A stretch of DNA of 35,757 nt from NCBI GenBank assembly GCA_904377845.1, contig CAJFGR010000043.1:1-35757 (forward strand), in the 5' to 3' direction. Shown piece by piece: positions 24,642-33,109 of the stretch. Position 1 is the first letter of the stretch; each line of letters opens with the position of its first letter. The notes below the pieces were generated by a model, which worked only from the letters and a program-made list of their open reading frames with translations, had not been told where the DNA came from and made no database searches. Both the position numbers and the translations under genes were made by a program. This stretch comes from an uncultured Ruminococcus sp. (GTDB taxonomy: Bacteria > Bacillota > Clostridia > Lachnospirales > Lachnospiraceae).

Positions 24642-24682
24642 AGGAGGATTGATATTCTGTAAACATAACGGGGGATATCAAT

Positions 24683-25417
24683 ATGGCAGGCATAGATAAA
24701 GTTACCAGAATATTGATGATGTATACAAAACTTCTGGAAGGCAAAAAAATTTATAAAAGATCCTTTTGTGCTGATACCGGGATCAACCGCAGGACATTTG
24801 ACAGGGATATCGAGGATATCAGACTTTTTTTCAGCGAGTCGTATATAGGATATGACCTAATCTATGACCGATTGGATGAGAGTTATTATCTGGAAAACTA
24901 TCATCAGCAGATTCCACTGTCGCCAATGGAGGTATCATTTCTTATGGTACTGATGAAATCAAATCATATTTTAAGGAGAGATGAGCATACAGAGCTTGTA
25001 TACAATATGATCCATACCTGTGTATGGAATAAGCAGGATATACTTACAGAGATTTACCGCAAAGAGATCAATGAATATCCGAAAGAATTAAAGAAAGAAG
25101 CTCTTCTGAAAATGCAGTGGGATCTGCAGCAGTGCATCAGTGAATATGATATCATCCGGGTTATGCTGCCTGAGAAATGCCAGAAAGTGATTTCGCCGTT
25201 GACCTTATGGATTTCAGAGAGAGAATTATATCTGATTGGATATGGGGCAGGGAAAATAGAAGTAATCCCTGTCAGAAAAATTATATCATTCAAGATGGAA
25301 GGAAAAAAGTACAGTAAAGATCTGCAGGAACAGTTTCAGTATACTGATTGGCTGGAACTGATACAGGCAAAAGAAAAGGAGTGGATAGAAGATGGATCGC
25401 AGAAGAAAAAGGATTAA
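24683..25417 (+). CDS. WYL-like transcriptional regulator, first gene of the cargo operon
   Basis: A 244-residue protein. The N-terminus is a DeoR-type winged helix (VTRILMMYTKLLEGKKIYKR, then GINRRTFDRDIEDIRLFF). The C-terminal part fits a WYL domain: ISPLTLWISERELYLIGYGA, in which LYLIGY replaces the WYLVGY core, then KIEVIPVRKIISFKM. WYL regulators sense ligands or nucleic acids and often control phage-defence genes. RBS GGGGG lies before the ATG, with another GAGGAGG further upstream. The gene overlaps the next by 26 bases, so it is tied to the ATPase module. WYL assignment is likely but the domain is divergent. Confidence 0.72.
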   Translation: MAGIDKVTRILMMYTKLLEGKKIYKRSFCADTGINRRTFDRDIEDIRLFFSESYIGYDLIYDRLDESYYLENYHQQIPLSPMEVSFLMVLMKSNHILRRDEHTELVYNMIHTCVWNKQDILTEIYRKEINEYPKELKKEALLKMQWDLQQCISEYDIIRVMLPEKCQKVISPLTLWISERELYLIGYGAGKIEVIPVRKIISFKMEGKKYSKDLQEQFQYTDWLELIQAKEKEWIEDGSQKKKD

Positions 25418-26060
25418 ATTCCCTTTGGAAATGAAAGACGGAAGAAAAGTAAGGGAACTGGATGAATTTATAGAATATTTTGATCTGAGGAAGGCGGTGG
25501 AATATTTTTGCAGCGGGAAACTTCAGGCATGGTTCGACAATATATATGCATCTGATATTGTGGAAGAACTGAATAAGCTGACCGGAGAGGAAGATGATTT
25601 CGTAAAAAGATTTACAGAGATCCTTGGAGTAGAGTGTATGGAAGAGGTTGACGTCAGGAAAATCATCCATAATTCTTTTTTAAAAGAGAAGCTGAAACGT
25701 TTTTATCCAGAAGAAGAATCAGAAATTATGGTAAGAAGGACTGCTGATACTCAGGAGAGGTTTGAGGAGCTTATTAAAGATGGAGAGAAAGAAATTTATC
25801 TTTTATCCGGCACATTTACTATTCTGAAAAAGATGGAGGGCTTAAAACTGGAAGGTCTGGATTCGCCGAGAGTGGTGATTAAAGCACAGACGGCAGCAGA
25901 ATTTTGGGAACAGAAGATTACCATGATAGGTATTATTCCGGCGGATGAAGAGACAAAGAAAATTATGTGCAGTGATGAACTGTCTGCGGCTGCTAATGAG
26001 CTGCTGGATGTATTGGAGATGTATTTACAGAAGAAAAGTCAGGAGGAAGAGGTATGTTAA
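25392..26060 (+). CDS. Partner protein A1 of the AAA+ module
   Basis: A 222-residue acidic protein of no family I can name. The first 60 residues (IKFPLEMKDGRKVRELDEFI, EYF..RKAVEYFCSGKLQAWF) form a helical domain shared with the protein at 29185, including the VRxLxE and YF..G.L..W elements. I recall similar N-terminal domains in other conflict-type proteins. The C-terminal half holds short beta-strand segments (KEIYLLSGTFTIL, PRVVIKAQTA); the SGTF motif also recurs in the second copy. It overlaps the WYL-type gene by 26 bases and the AAA+ gene by seven, indicating tightly coupled expression. It is likely an adaptor or substrate selector for the ATPase. Confidence 0.7.
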   Translation: MDRRRKRIKFPLEMKDGRKVRELDEFIEYFDLRKAVEYFCSGKLQAWFDNIYASDIVEELNKLTGEEDDFVKRFTEILGVECMEEVDVRKIIHNSFLKEKLKRFYPEEESEIMVRRTADTQERFEELIKDGEKEIYLLSGTFTILKKMEGLKLEGLDSPRVVIKAQTAAEFWEQKITMIGIIPADEETKKIMCSDELSAAANELLDVLEMYLQKKSQEEEVC

Positions 26061-27565
26061 CGGAAAATCTGAAAAGGTATCTGGAAGCGGCAGTACCGAT
26101 CATCTATGTAAACAGCTATGACGATAATGCAGTGGAAGAGAGTATTTTAAAAGCTACAGGATACCGGAAAGTTTGGGAGTGGAACAGACTGTATGGAGCG
26201 TTAAACAGGAAAGACGTACATAAGACAAATGTGCAGGTTGTGTATGAAATAATCAGCGACGGCTGTCCTTTGGAAAATTTTCTGATTAATGGTGTAAAGG
26301 ACAGGGAGTTTGACCGGAAAGTAATCATTCTGAAAGATATCGCCTCTTATCTTGACAATCCGGATATTGTGGCAATCCTTAAAACGGCGTGTCTCCTGAT
26401 TGAACAGGGAGAACTGGATACAGTGTTTATCTTTGTTGCATCCTCTCTGAAAGTGCCGGGAGAGTTGGAGAAGTATATCACGATTTTGGAGGATGAATAC
26501 CTGACTGAAAACGAGATCCGAGAAGAAATCATGGACTTTATAAAAGAAAACAGTGTCGGCTCCGTATATGGGGGAACGATTGAAAAGCTGGTGACTGCGT
26601 TTAAAGGACTGTCACTGTTGGAGATAGAGACAATCCTTTCTCTTGCATTCCGTGATGATGGAACGCTTTCAGAAGATGCGCCGGATCTGGTCCTTGAGCA
26701 AAAGAGACAGGTAATTGAAAAGGCAGGTATCCTTGAAATGATTCCTCTGAAAGAGGGAATGGATGATATCGGTGGTCTGAATAATCTGAAAACATGGATC
26801 AGAAATAAGGCAAGAATCTTAAACAATATGAAGCGTGCGGCAGAATTTGGAGTAGAGCTTCCAAAAGGAGTTCTGATCGCAGGCGTTCCCGGATGCGGAA
26901 AATCATTGAATGCGAAAGCGTCCGCAAAACTGATGGGCGTACCTCTTCTGAAGCTGGATATGGGGCGGCTTATGGGAAAATATGTAGGCGAATCTGAAAG
27001 TAATATGCGCAAAGCAATCGCTCTGGCTGAAGCAATCTCTCCCTGTGTTTTATGGGTGGATGAACTGGAAAAGGCATTTGCAGGGATTGGCGGCAACGGC
27101 GGGGCAGCAGAAGTTACGACCAGATTATTCGGTCAGTTCCTTACATGGATGCAGGAGAAAGAAAGCGCTGTCTTTGTAGTGGCTACGGCAAATGATATTA
27201 TGAAGCTTCCGCCGGAACTGATGCGTAAAGGAAGATTTGATGAAATCTTTTATGTACAGCTCCCGAGAAAGGAAGAAAGACAGAAGATTTTTGAAATTCA
27301 TATTGGCAAAAGAAGGCCGCAGGATTTGGAAAAAATTGATATTGGAAAACTGGTCGAAAAGACAGACGGATACAGCGGTGCGGATATAGAGGGGGTAGTC
27401 AAAGAGGGAATCGAGAATGCATTTATCAATGGGAAAAATGCCGTTACGACATGGGATTTTATCAAAGCGATCGATTCGACCCATCCGCTGAAAGAGATCA
27501 TGGGAGAATCTATAGATAAACTGGAAAAAGAGTATAAAGAACGGAAATTCAAGAGTGCGTCATAG
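26054..27565 (+). CDS. Ycf46-like AAA+ ATPase B1
   Basis: A 503-residue AAA+ ATPase of the Ycf46 type. The N-terminal 240 residues ([54 protein letters not shown]) are the characteristic non-ATPase half. Then come [13 protein letters not shown], Walker A GVPGCGKS (277-284, K283), pore-region [12 protein letters not shown], Walker [13 protein letters not shown] (D336, E337), sensor 1 VATAND and RKGRFDE with arginine-finger candidates R391/R394, and a [13 protein letters not shown] lid. All catalytic residues are present. Cellular roles of bacterial Ycf46 proteins are poorly known. It overlaps A1 by seven bases and is followed 13 bases later by the nuclease/pore-like gene. Confidence 0.88.
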   Translation: MLTENLKRYLEAAVPIIYVNSYDDNAVEESILKATGYRKVWEWNRLYGALNRKDVHKTNVQVVYEIISDGCPLENFLINGVKDREFDRKVIILKDIASYLDNPDIVAILKTACLLIEQGELDTVFIFVASSLKVPGELEKYITILEDEYLTENEIREEIMDFIKENSVGSVYGGTIEKLVTAFKGLSLLEIETILSLAFRDDGTLSEDAPDLVLEQKRQVIEKAGILEMIPLKEGMDDIGGLNNLKTWIRNKARILNNMKRAAEFGVELPKGVLIAGVPGCGKSLNAKASAKLMGVPLLKLDMGRLMGKYVGESESNMRKAIALAEAISPCVLWVDELEKAFAGIGGNGGAAEVTTRLFGQFLTWMQEKESAVFVVATANDIMKLPPELMRKGRFDEIFYVQLPRKEERQKIFEIHIGKRRPQDLEKIDIGKLVEKTDGYSGADIEGVVKEGIENAFINGKNAVTTWDFIKAIDSTHPLKEIMGESIDKLEKEYKERKFKSAS

Positions 27566-27578
27566 GAGGATTGCTATA

Positions 27579-29123
27579 ATGGGAGAAATGAAAAAAATAA
27601 TGGGGAATACAATGAGTGACAGTACAGAGAATGTAATGAATATTGAGATCGAAGGACTTACGGAAAAAGAAGTGCGTGAGGTACAGAAAATCTTTGCGCG
27701 TTTTATGAAAAAGTATAAAGAAAATCAGGAAAGAGAAACGGTGGAGTGGCTGGCAGAACAGCTTCAGGAGGAACTTCCGGAGAGAAAGCCGGAAGAGATC
27801 AGAAGCATTGCCCATGAGATCGCTGCAGCCGTGGAAGAATATAATAGGGATCTGGAAGATCTGAATAAAAGTACAAAAAAGGGAATCTCAAAAGAGGCAT
27901 GGCTGGCAGACCGGATTCAGGACGGTGCAAAAGGTATGGCGGTGAATCAATATGGAGATTATCTGAGAGCAATTGACCAGAATTTTGCGAACGCAAATGC
28001 TCAGATGGCAAGAACGATTCTTCGTGCGGACGGGGCTGTCAGCCAGAATATTAATCTGGATGGATTTATGGCGGAACAGTACCATGTCAATAACTTTAAT
28101 GCAAAAGCTGTATTGGAAAATTCTTCATACAGGGCACGAGTATGCGTGCCTGAGAATGGTCAGTACGGTAAAAATTCCGTAGACGTTATGATTGACGATA
28201 TCAAGACAGGACAGAAAGGCGTTGCCCGGTATCAATTCAAATATGGACAGGACAGCAAGTCGACGATAGAGCTTCTTAAAGACGGAAATTATGATAATCA
28301 GAGGATCGTAGTTGCCGGAGGACAGGCAGAAGAAGTAGGAAAGGCTCTTCCGGGGAAATCGGTAACAGACCATATCGGCGGTACAGAGAAGATTAAGATA
28401 AAGTCTGATCCGGTTACAAAAGAACAGATGAAGAAAATACAGGCGGACGCCCAGCAGAAAGGTACAATACCGAAGACGGACTGGAACAGCTATCAGACAA
28501 GAGAACTGGCAGTGAATCTTGGAAAACAGGCTGGACAGGCAGGAATTCAGGCGGCTCTTCTGGGAGTGGGAATTCATCTTGCCAAGAAAGCATTTGATGG
28601 TGAAAAGATAGAAGCGGATGATATTGTGAAAACAGCCATTACCACCGGAAGTGATACCTGCGTAAAAGCCGCCGCAGGAGGTGCATTAAAGGTTGCTGCA
28701 GAAAAAGGGGTAATAACAATTCTTCCGCCGGGAACTCCCGCAGGAACGATAGCAAAAATTGCCTGTGTAGCCGTAGAAAATGTAAAGATTCTTTGGAAAG
28801 TGGCAAAAGGCGAGCTGACGCTGAGTGAAGCTGCTGAACATATGGGACGTACAAGCGTGTCTATGTATGCAGGATTGAGTGCCGGCGCAGTAGGAGCAGG
28901 AGTCGGAGCGGCAGCGCTCAGCTTCATCCCGGTTGTTGGACCGATCTTAGGCGGTGTTGTAGGCGGTATGATCGGATATACGGCAGGAAGCAAAGTTGGA
29001 GAGACAGTATTTGAGGTTGGAAAAAAGATAGTAAAAACCGGTGTAAATATTGTGAAAAAAGCCGCAGAAACAGTGGTGAATGTTGTAAGCGGAATTGCAG
29101 ATTTCCTATTTGGTTGGATTTAA
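27579..29123 (+). CDS. Nuclease-like protein with glycine-rich membrane-active C-terminus
   Basis: A 514-residue protein, start set by AGGAGG nine bases before ATG 27579 (an in-frame GTG at 27555 lacks a site). Residues 1-100 are helical and coiled-coil-like. A conserved-looking block (SKEAWLADRIQDGAKGMAVN, QYGDYLRAIDQNFANANAQM) leads to FMAEQYHVNNFN (E166), NSVDVMIDD (D202) and RYQFKYGQ (Q219-x-K221). This E...D...QxK order fits a PD-(D/E)xK nuclease core. The last 200 residues contain Gly/Ala-rich hydrophobic stretches (AGLSAGAVGAGVGAAALSFI, then GPILGGVVGGMIGYTAGSK), a glycine-zipper pattern able to insert in membranes. Placed between two ATPase modules, it is the likely effector. Nuclease and pore functions are inferred, not established. 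Confidence 0.72.
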   Translation: MGEMKKIMGNTMSDSTENVMNIEIEGLTEKEVREVQKIFARFMKKYKENQERETVEWLAEQLQEELPERKPEEIRSIAHEIAAAVEEYNRDLEDLNKSTKKGISKEAWLADRIQDGAKGMAVNQYGDYLRAIDQNFANANAQMARTILRADGAVSQNINLDGFMAEQYHVNNFNAKAVLENSSYRARVCVPENGQYGKNSVDVMIDDIKTGQKGVARYQFKYGQDSKSTIELLKDGNYDNQRIVVAGGQAEEVGKALPGKSVTDHIGGTEKIKIKSDPVTKEQMKKIQADAQQKGTIPKTDWNSYQTRELAVNLGKQAGQAGIQAALLGVGIHLAKKAFDGEKIEADDIVKTAITTGSDTCVKAAAGGALKVAAEKGVITILPPGTPAGTIAKIACVAVENVKILWKVAKGELTLSEAAEHMGRTSVSMYAGLSAGAVGAGVGAAALSFIPVVGPILGGVVGGMIGYTAGSKVGETVFEVGKKIVKTGVNIVKKAAETVVNVVSGIADFLFGWI

Positions 29124-29184
29124 AGCGATATCCAAAAGAAAAAGTTGTTGTAAGTAGCACAAATATAAAAAAGGAGAATAAACA

Positions 29185-30060
29185 ATGGCAAAAACGATTA
29201 AATTTAATTTGATTTTGGATGGGTATCCAGTACGGAATCTGGAAGAACTGCAAGAACATTTCTCGATAGAAGATATTTTAAAATACTTTCGGAATGGTTT
29301 ATTGTTGCGATGGCTGAAGGTGCGTGGGTATATAAACCAATATGATGCAGTGAATAAAATCGACAGTAAGAAGAGTAACAGAAAAATTATCTCAGATCTT
29401 ATAAAAATATTTGAATTGGGATTAGACGATGCTCTTATAGAAGAGGAGATTACAATTTTATCTTATCTTGAAGAAGAAGATAGGACGAATGAAATTTATA
29501 AAGAAAACGGCTTTGAGAAAAAGCGTATTATTGAGGATTATCATAGAGGATATGACATATTAGTACAACATATGGAAGGAAATAAGGAAAATATGGCTAT
29601 TTTGAAGGCAGATGCGATTCAGTTGGAGAGATCATATTCAGGTTTGTTCCGGTTGGATCATGAACAATTATATTTTCGGTTGTATGAAAGCGCTCCTAAG
29701 GCATTATTTGCAATGCTGACAAGAACTCTGGTAAGAAATTTGTGGCTTGGAAAAGAAGGAAATGCTTATGTCCTCAAGCATATAACAGGTACATTACTTA
29801 CACCTTCAAATGTGAAAGAAATTTTAGGAGACGATCTTAAGATAGTAAAAAGAAATACACAGGCAATGTGGGATCAAATTGAACGTCCAGAAGTGAAAGT
29901 GATGGTTATCTCGATTGCCAGTGGTACATTTGTAAAAAATGCAGGCGAGTTTGCAGAAAAACTGGCGGATACAGATGTAAATGAGAAGTTGCTTATATTA
30001 AACGGACTTGAATATCAATGCAATAATGCTGGTTACGAACTGCGTTATATGGAGGTGTGA
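29185..30060 (+). CDS. Partner protein A2 of the AAA+ module
   Basis: A 291-residue protein whose first 65 residues repeat the A1 N-terminal domain (IKFNLILDGYPVRNLEELQE, then HFSIEDILKYFRNGLLLRWL). The middle differs from A1 and is longer (HRGYDILVQHMEG, LFRLDHEQLYFRLYE). The C-terminal part again has strand segments with SGTF (VMVISIASGTFVKNAGEF, LLILNGLEYQ). It is therefore a diverged paralogue of A1. GGAG precedes the ATG. It ends immediately before the second ATPase gene, whose start codon follows within three bases. Codon use is more AT-rich than in A1. Confidence 0.7.
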   Translation: MAKTIKFNLILDGYPVRNLEELQEHFSIEDILKYFRNGLLLRWLKVRGYINQYDAVNKIDSKKSNRKIISDLIKIFELGLDDALIEEEITILSYLEEEDRTNEIYKENGFEKKRIIEDYHRGYDILVQHMEGNKENMAILKADAIQLERSYSGLFRLDHEQLYFRLYESAPKALFAMLTRTLVRNLWLGKEGNAYVLKHITGTLLTPSNVKEILGDDLKIVKRNTQAMWDQIERPEVKVMVISIASGTFVKNAGEFAEKLADTDVNEKLLILNGLEYQCNNAGYELRYMEV

Positions 30061-30062
30061 AA

Positions 30063-31670
30063 ATGAAGAAGAGTTCCAGAGAATTATTAGCCTCCTATAT
30101 AGATGCATTGTATCCGATTATTTATATCAATCATTTTGATTTTAAAGTAATCGATGAGATGATAGCAGACATAGTAGAGGACAGAAAAATTTTAGAATAT
30201 CAGAATGGTTTGGGAGCAGTTGATTTTGAAAATAAATCGTTGAAGCAGGAGTGTGATCTTTCAGGGTTCCTCCATATAGTAAAAGATGATGGATATGGTA
30301 GTGCAATATTGCTTGTGCTGAAGGATGTACATGATGAACTTAAGAAGCCTGAAATAATAGCACTGCTGAAATATATTGCAGAGAGAAATATGTACAATGA
30401 AGACTATAACACCTGTGTGTTTATTGTATCCAGTAAGCTTTGTATTCCTGATGAACTAGAGGATTTGGTTACCGTTTTTGATATGCCGTTGCCGGAACTT
30501 TCTGAAATTAAAGAACTTATGGAAGATTTTATACAGGATCTGCAGATTACCGTGCCGGAAAACGTTGTAGGAGAGATTGCGGTATCATTTAAGGGATTAA
30601 ATGAATTTCAGATTAGACAGATCTTGAATTTGGCATATCAAGATGGAGGATGTCTTGACTTTGATGACAAGCAGTTGATCCTTGGTCAAAAGGAACAGCT
30701 GATCAAAAAAGCAGGACTGTTGGAAATGATTCCGGTAAAAGAGTCTGTTGAAGATATTGGCGGTCTGGAAAATTTAAAAGAATGGCTCTATAAAAAAGAA
30801 GTTATATTCAATCAGCTTGATCGTGCAATGAAATACGGCGTTGATATTCCGAAAGGCATTATGATTGTAGGAATGCCGGGATGTGGGAAGAGCCTTGCTG
30901 CAAAAGCCGCAGCAAAATTGTTTGAAATTCCTCTGGTGCGGCTTGATATAGGCAGACTGCTTGGAAAATATGTAGGGGAATCCGAGCATAATATGCGGCG
31001 GGCACTGAAATTGGCAGAGGCTATCAGTCCTTGTGTTCTCTGGATTGATGAAATCGAGAAAGCATTTTCCGGAGTTGGTGAATCCGGTGGCGGAAGCGAT
31101 GTGACAACACGGCTGTTCGGTCAGTTTCTTACATGGATGCAGGAAAAGGAAAATACAGTCTTTATTGTATCAACGGCAAATGATATTTCAAAAATTCCGC
31201 CGGAATTTTTGAGAAAGGGAAGATTTGATGAACTGTTTTACGTGGATTTTCCAGGCGTTGAGGAAAGAAAACAGATTATAGAAATACATTTGAAAAAAAG
31301 GAATAAATGGAATAAGGATCTGGATGTGATCTCGCTTGCCAAAAAGACGGAAGGGTACAACGGTGCGGATTTGGAAGCCATTGTAAAAGATGCTGTTGAG
31401 AATTGCTTTATCGAAGGGAAAGAGCAGTTGAGTACGGAAGATCTGATAGAAGCTCAGAAAAATATTAAATCTATTTCGGTAACACTTGACCGGCGTATAA
31501 AGGAAATTAAAGAGTCAATAAAGGATATTGATCTGAAGCCCGCAAGCAATCCGGAAAACAGACATGCAACACGGCCGGGGGCCAAAAAGTCGGTGGCGAT
31601 ATCAAAAGAAATTGGAATATCAACAGGAAGTAGAGTGGCAACATTGCTCAATAATTTTATGTTGAATTAG
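30063..31670 (+). CDS. Ycf46-like AAA+ ATPase B2
   Basis: A 535-residue second Ycf46-type ATPase. Walker A is GMPGCGKS (270-277, K276), Walker B CVLWIDEIEKAF (D329), sensor 1 VSTAND, then RKGRFDE and GYNGADLEAIVKD. From Gly-Lys-Tyr-Val-Gly-Glu-Ser through EIH, 82 of 115 positions are identical to B1 by eye, while the N-terminal halves have diverged much further. It carries an extra C-terminal tail of about 55 residues rich in Lys and Ser. The ATG at 30063 is seven bases after GGAGG; a GTG at 30057 is too close to the site. It is active-looking in all motifs and could form hexamers alone or mixed with B1. Confidence 0.87.
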   Translation: MKKSSRELLASYIDALYPIIYINHFDFKVIDEMIADIVEDRKILEYQNGLGAVDFENKSLKQECDLSGFLHIVKDDGYGSAILLVLKDVHDELKKPEIIALLKYIAERNMYNEDYNTCVFIVSSKLCIPDELEDLVTVFDMPLPELSEIKELMEDFIQDLQITVPENVVGEIAVSFKGLNEFQIRQILNLAYQDGGCLDFDDKQLILGQKEQLIKKAGLLEMIPVKESVEDIGGLENLKEWLYKKEVIFNQLDRAMKYGVDIPKGIMIVGMPGCGKSLAAKAAAKLFEIPLVRLDIGRLLGKYVGESEHNMRRALKLAEAISPCVLWIDEIEKAFSGVGESGGGSDVTTRLFGQFLTWMQEKENTVFIVSTANDISKIPPEFLRKGRFDELFYVDFPGVEERKQIIEIHLKKRNKWNKDLDVISLAKKTEGYNGADLEAIVKDAVENCFIEGKEQLSTEDLIEAQKNIKSISVTLDRRIKEIKESIKDIDLKPASNPENRHATRPGAKKSVAISKEIGISTGSRVATLLNNFMLN

Positions 31671-31717
31671 GAAAACATGAATTTTCTAATCGGTTAAAAA
31701 GAAGGGACGATATAAAA

Positions 31718-32029
31718 ATGACAAATTCATTTGCGAATCTTGCTTCAAAAATACTTGAGGATTATAAAAAAATACCGAGAGATGAAAAACTATCCGAAGA
31801 AGTTTTGGAAAAGGAAAAAGAGGAAGCTCGAGAGAGAATGGGGTTACAGTCTGATATTGCAGAAAAAAGCAAAGAAGAGCTTGCGGTGCAGGATATGAGA
31901 GAGCTTCTTGATTTTATAGAAAAGAAAATTTCAGGGAATTTAACAGATCAGGATGAAAAAATAATAAAAGAGAAAGCAGAACAGTGGGGACAAAGTATCA
32001 GAATAATAAAAAACAGCCTTTTGAATTGA
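31718..32029 (+). CDS. Small charged coiled-coil-like protein
   Basis: A 103-residue, Glu/Lys-rich helical protein (SEEVLEKEKEEARERMGLQ, then QDMRELLDFIEKKISGNLTD). No family recognised and no membrane segment. It lies 47 bases after the B2 ATPase gene with a GGGA ribosome site, so it may be the next gene of the same operon. The charge pattern suggests a protein-binding coil. Confidence 0.6.
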   Translation: MTNSFANLASKILEDYKKIPRDEKLSEEVLEKEKEEARERMGLQSDIAEKSKEELAVQDMRELLDFIEKKISGNLTDQDEKIIKEKAEQWGQSIRIIKNSLLN

Positions 32030-32062
32030 TGGGTATTTCTCTTAAAAACGGAGGTAAAAATT

Positions 32063-32308
32063 TTGTTTGACTGGTTACGAGAGATAAAAGACAATATTGC
32101 AGCAGAGAGTGATTTGGCAACAGCCGATCCAAGTCCGGAACTTTGTGCCTCTGTAAAAAGAGCAATGGAAAATGGAGATGCAGATCTTTGTGGATCAATT
32201 AATGATTCTACCAGTTGGTTAGGGCATGGAAGAATTCTTGGCGATATAGAAGTATCAGGTTTGACAATAGATGATTCAGTGGAAAAAATTGCAAAAACTA
32301 TAGGCTGA
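32063..32308 (+). CDS. Small protein with TTG start
   Basis: An 81-residue protein starting at a TTG codon (32063), supported by GGAGG nine bases upstream. The segment PELCASVKRAMENGDADLCG has two cysteines; the rest (DDSVEKIAKTIG) is helical. No family recognised. The stop is followed directly by a decayed frame, and the gene could itself be the shortened 5' part of a longer protein whose 3' part is the pseudogene at 32325. Confidence 0.5.
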   Translation: MFDWLREIKDNIAAESDLATADPSPELCASVKRAMENGDADLCGSINDSTSWLGHGRILGDIEVSGLTIDDSVEKIAKTIG

Positions 32309-32324
32309 TCCCAGGATCAAGTAA

Positions 32325-32535
32325 ACGGTTGCGCAATGTAATGTTGCAAAAGAATATGTGAATACCGTATTAAAATTGTTCGAGGAATTTGAAGATAGCG
32401 AATATAAAGAAATGATGCGAAAAAATTTGTTCTCATAAAGATTTTGGAAGGAGAAATCCTGTAGATATAGGCATTGAATGTGGGTACTTGGAAGTTGAAG
32501 TCCTACAAATGTTACACAAGCTTGAAAAGAAATAA
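32325..32535 (+). pseudogene. Decayed copy of the 'NPVDIG.ECGY' module
   Basis: A frame open from 32325 encodes a helical stretch (NTVLKLFEEFEDSEYKEMMR) and stops at a TAA by 32439. One base over, the next frame continues with ICSHKDFGRRNPVDIGIECG and ends at TAA 32535. The frame change coincides with a run of six A (32420-32425). There is no start codon in a proper position. The second part matches the N-terminal module of the two following genes, so this is a broken third copy. Confidence 0.75.
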
Positions 32536-33109
32536 TTATGTGAGGAGAAAGTATATGAAATCGGATATAAGCTTTTATAATGAGATGATGAAGACGATTT
32601 GTACTCATAAAGACTCCGGGAAGAGAAACCCAGTTGATATCGGCGTTGAGTGTGGGTATTCGGAAGAAGAAGTAATGAAACTGCTTCAATCATTTTCTCA
32701 AAACGATTTTGTGGCAGAAAATAAAAACGTACTTACGAATAATGAGAGCGCCCCAATTGTGGGGAACAGAAAAAGTATTAAATCAACTGTTTTTATGCAA
32801 TTTGCTGGTAGAGAGTGCAATGTAGATCATATTATGGATCAAGTAGAATCGGATTGGTGTAAAAAAGGTAATAGCCGCACAGATATAAATACAATTGAGC
32901 TTTATCTTAAACCCGAAGAAAGTGCAGCATATTGTATTATCAATGAAATAGATGCTGGAAAGATAATCATTTAGTTGTAGTAATGGAGGAGCGGCAAATG
33001 TATCTTGAAAAAGAAAAGTACGATCAGATGATAAAAGAAATATCAGAGCATAAAGACTTTGGAAAGAGGAACCCTGTAGATATCGGTATTGAATGCGGGT
33101 ATTCGGAAG
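32434..33109 (+). repeat. Three copies of a 61-bp coding repeat
   Basis: Similar 61-bp units lie at 32434-32494, 32606-32666 and 33049-33109. Each begins CATAAAGA and ends GGAAG, and encodes HKDxGxRNPVDIGxECGY followed by SEE or LEV. The first is in the pseudogene, the second in the DUF6465 gene, the third in the gene at 32998. The adjoining YxxM(M/I)xxI and IMEML-like helices are also shared. Confidence 0.85.
32555..32974 (+). CDS. DUF6465 protein with N-terminal repeat module
   Basis: A 139-residue protein. Residues 1-45 carry the repeated module (EMMKTICTHKDSGKRNPVDI, GVECGYSEEE). The C-terminal 65 residues are a DUF6465 domain: TVFMQFAGRECNVDHIMDQV, then IELYLKPEESAAYCIINE and GKIII. The latter is frequent in Lachnospiraceae mobile elements, with no known activity. 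GAGGAG before ATG 32555 decides the start; the open frame extends upstream to 32474 without a ribosome site and overlaps the pseudogene. The module-plus-domain fusion suggests the module is a docking element. Confidence 0.7.
   Translation: MKSDISFYNEMMKTICTHKDSGKRNPVDIGVECGYSEEEVMKLLQSFSQNDFVAENKNVLTNNESAPIVGNRKSIKSTVFMQFAGRECNVDHIMDQVESDWCKKGNSRTDINTIELYLKPEESAAYCIINEIDAGKIII

Noticed and set aside
26347..27096. Minus-strand open frame (249 codons) opposite the first AAA+ gene
   Set aside because: It is antisense to the Walker A/B-containing ATPase and is Ser/Pro-rich, as expected for a shadow frame.
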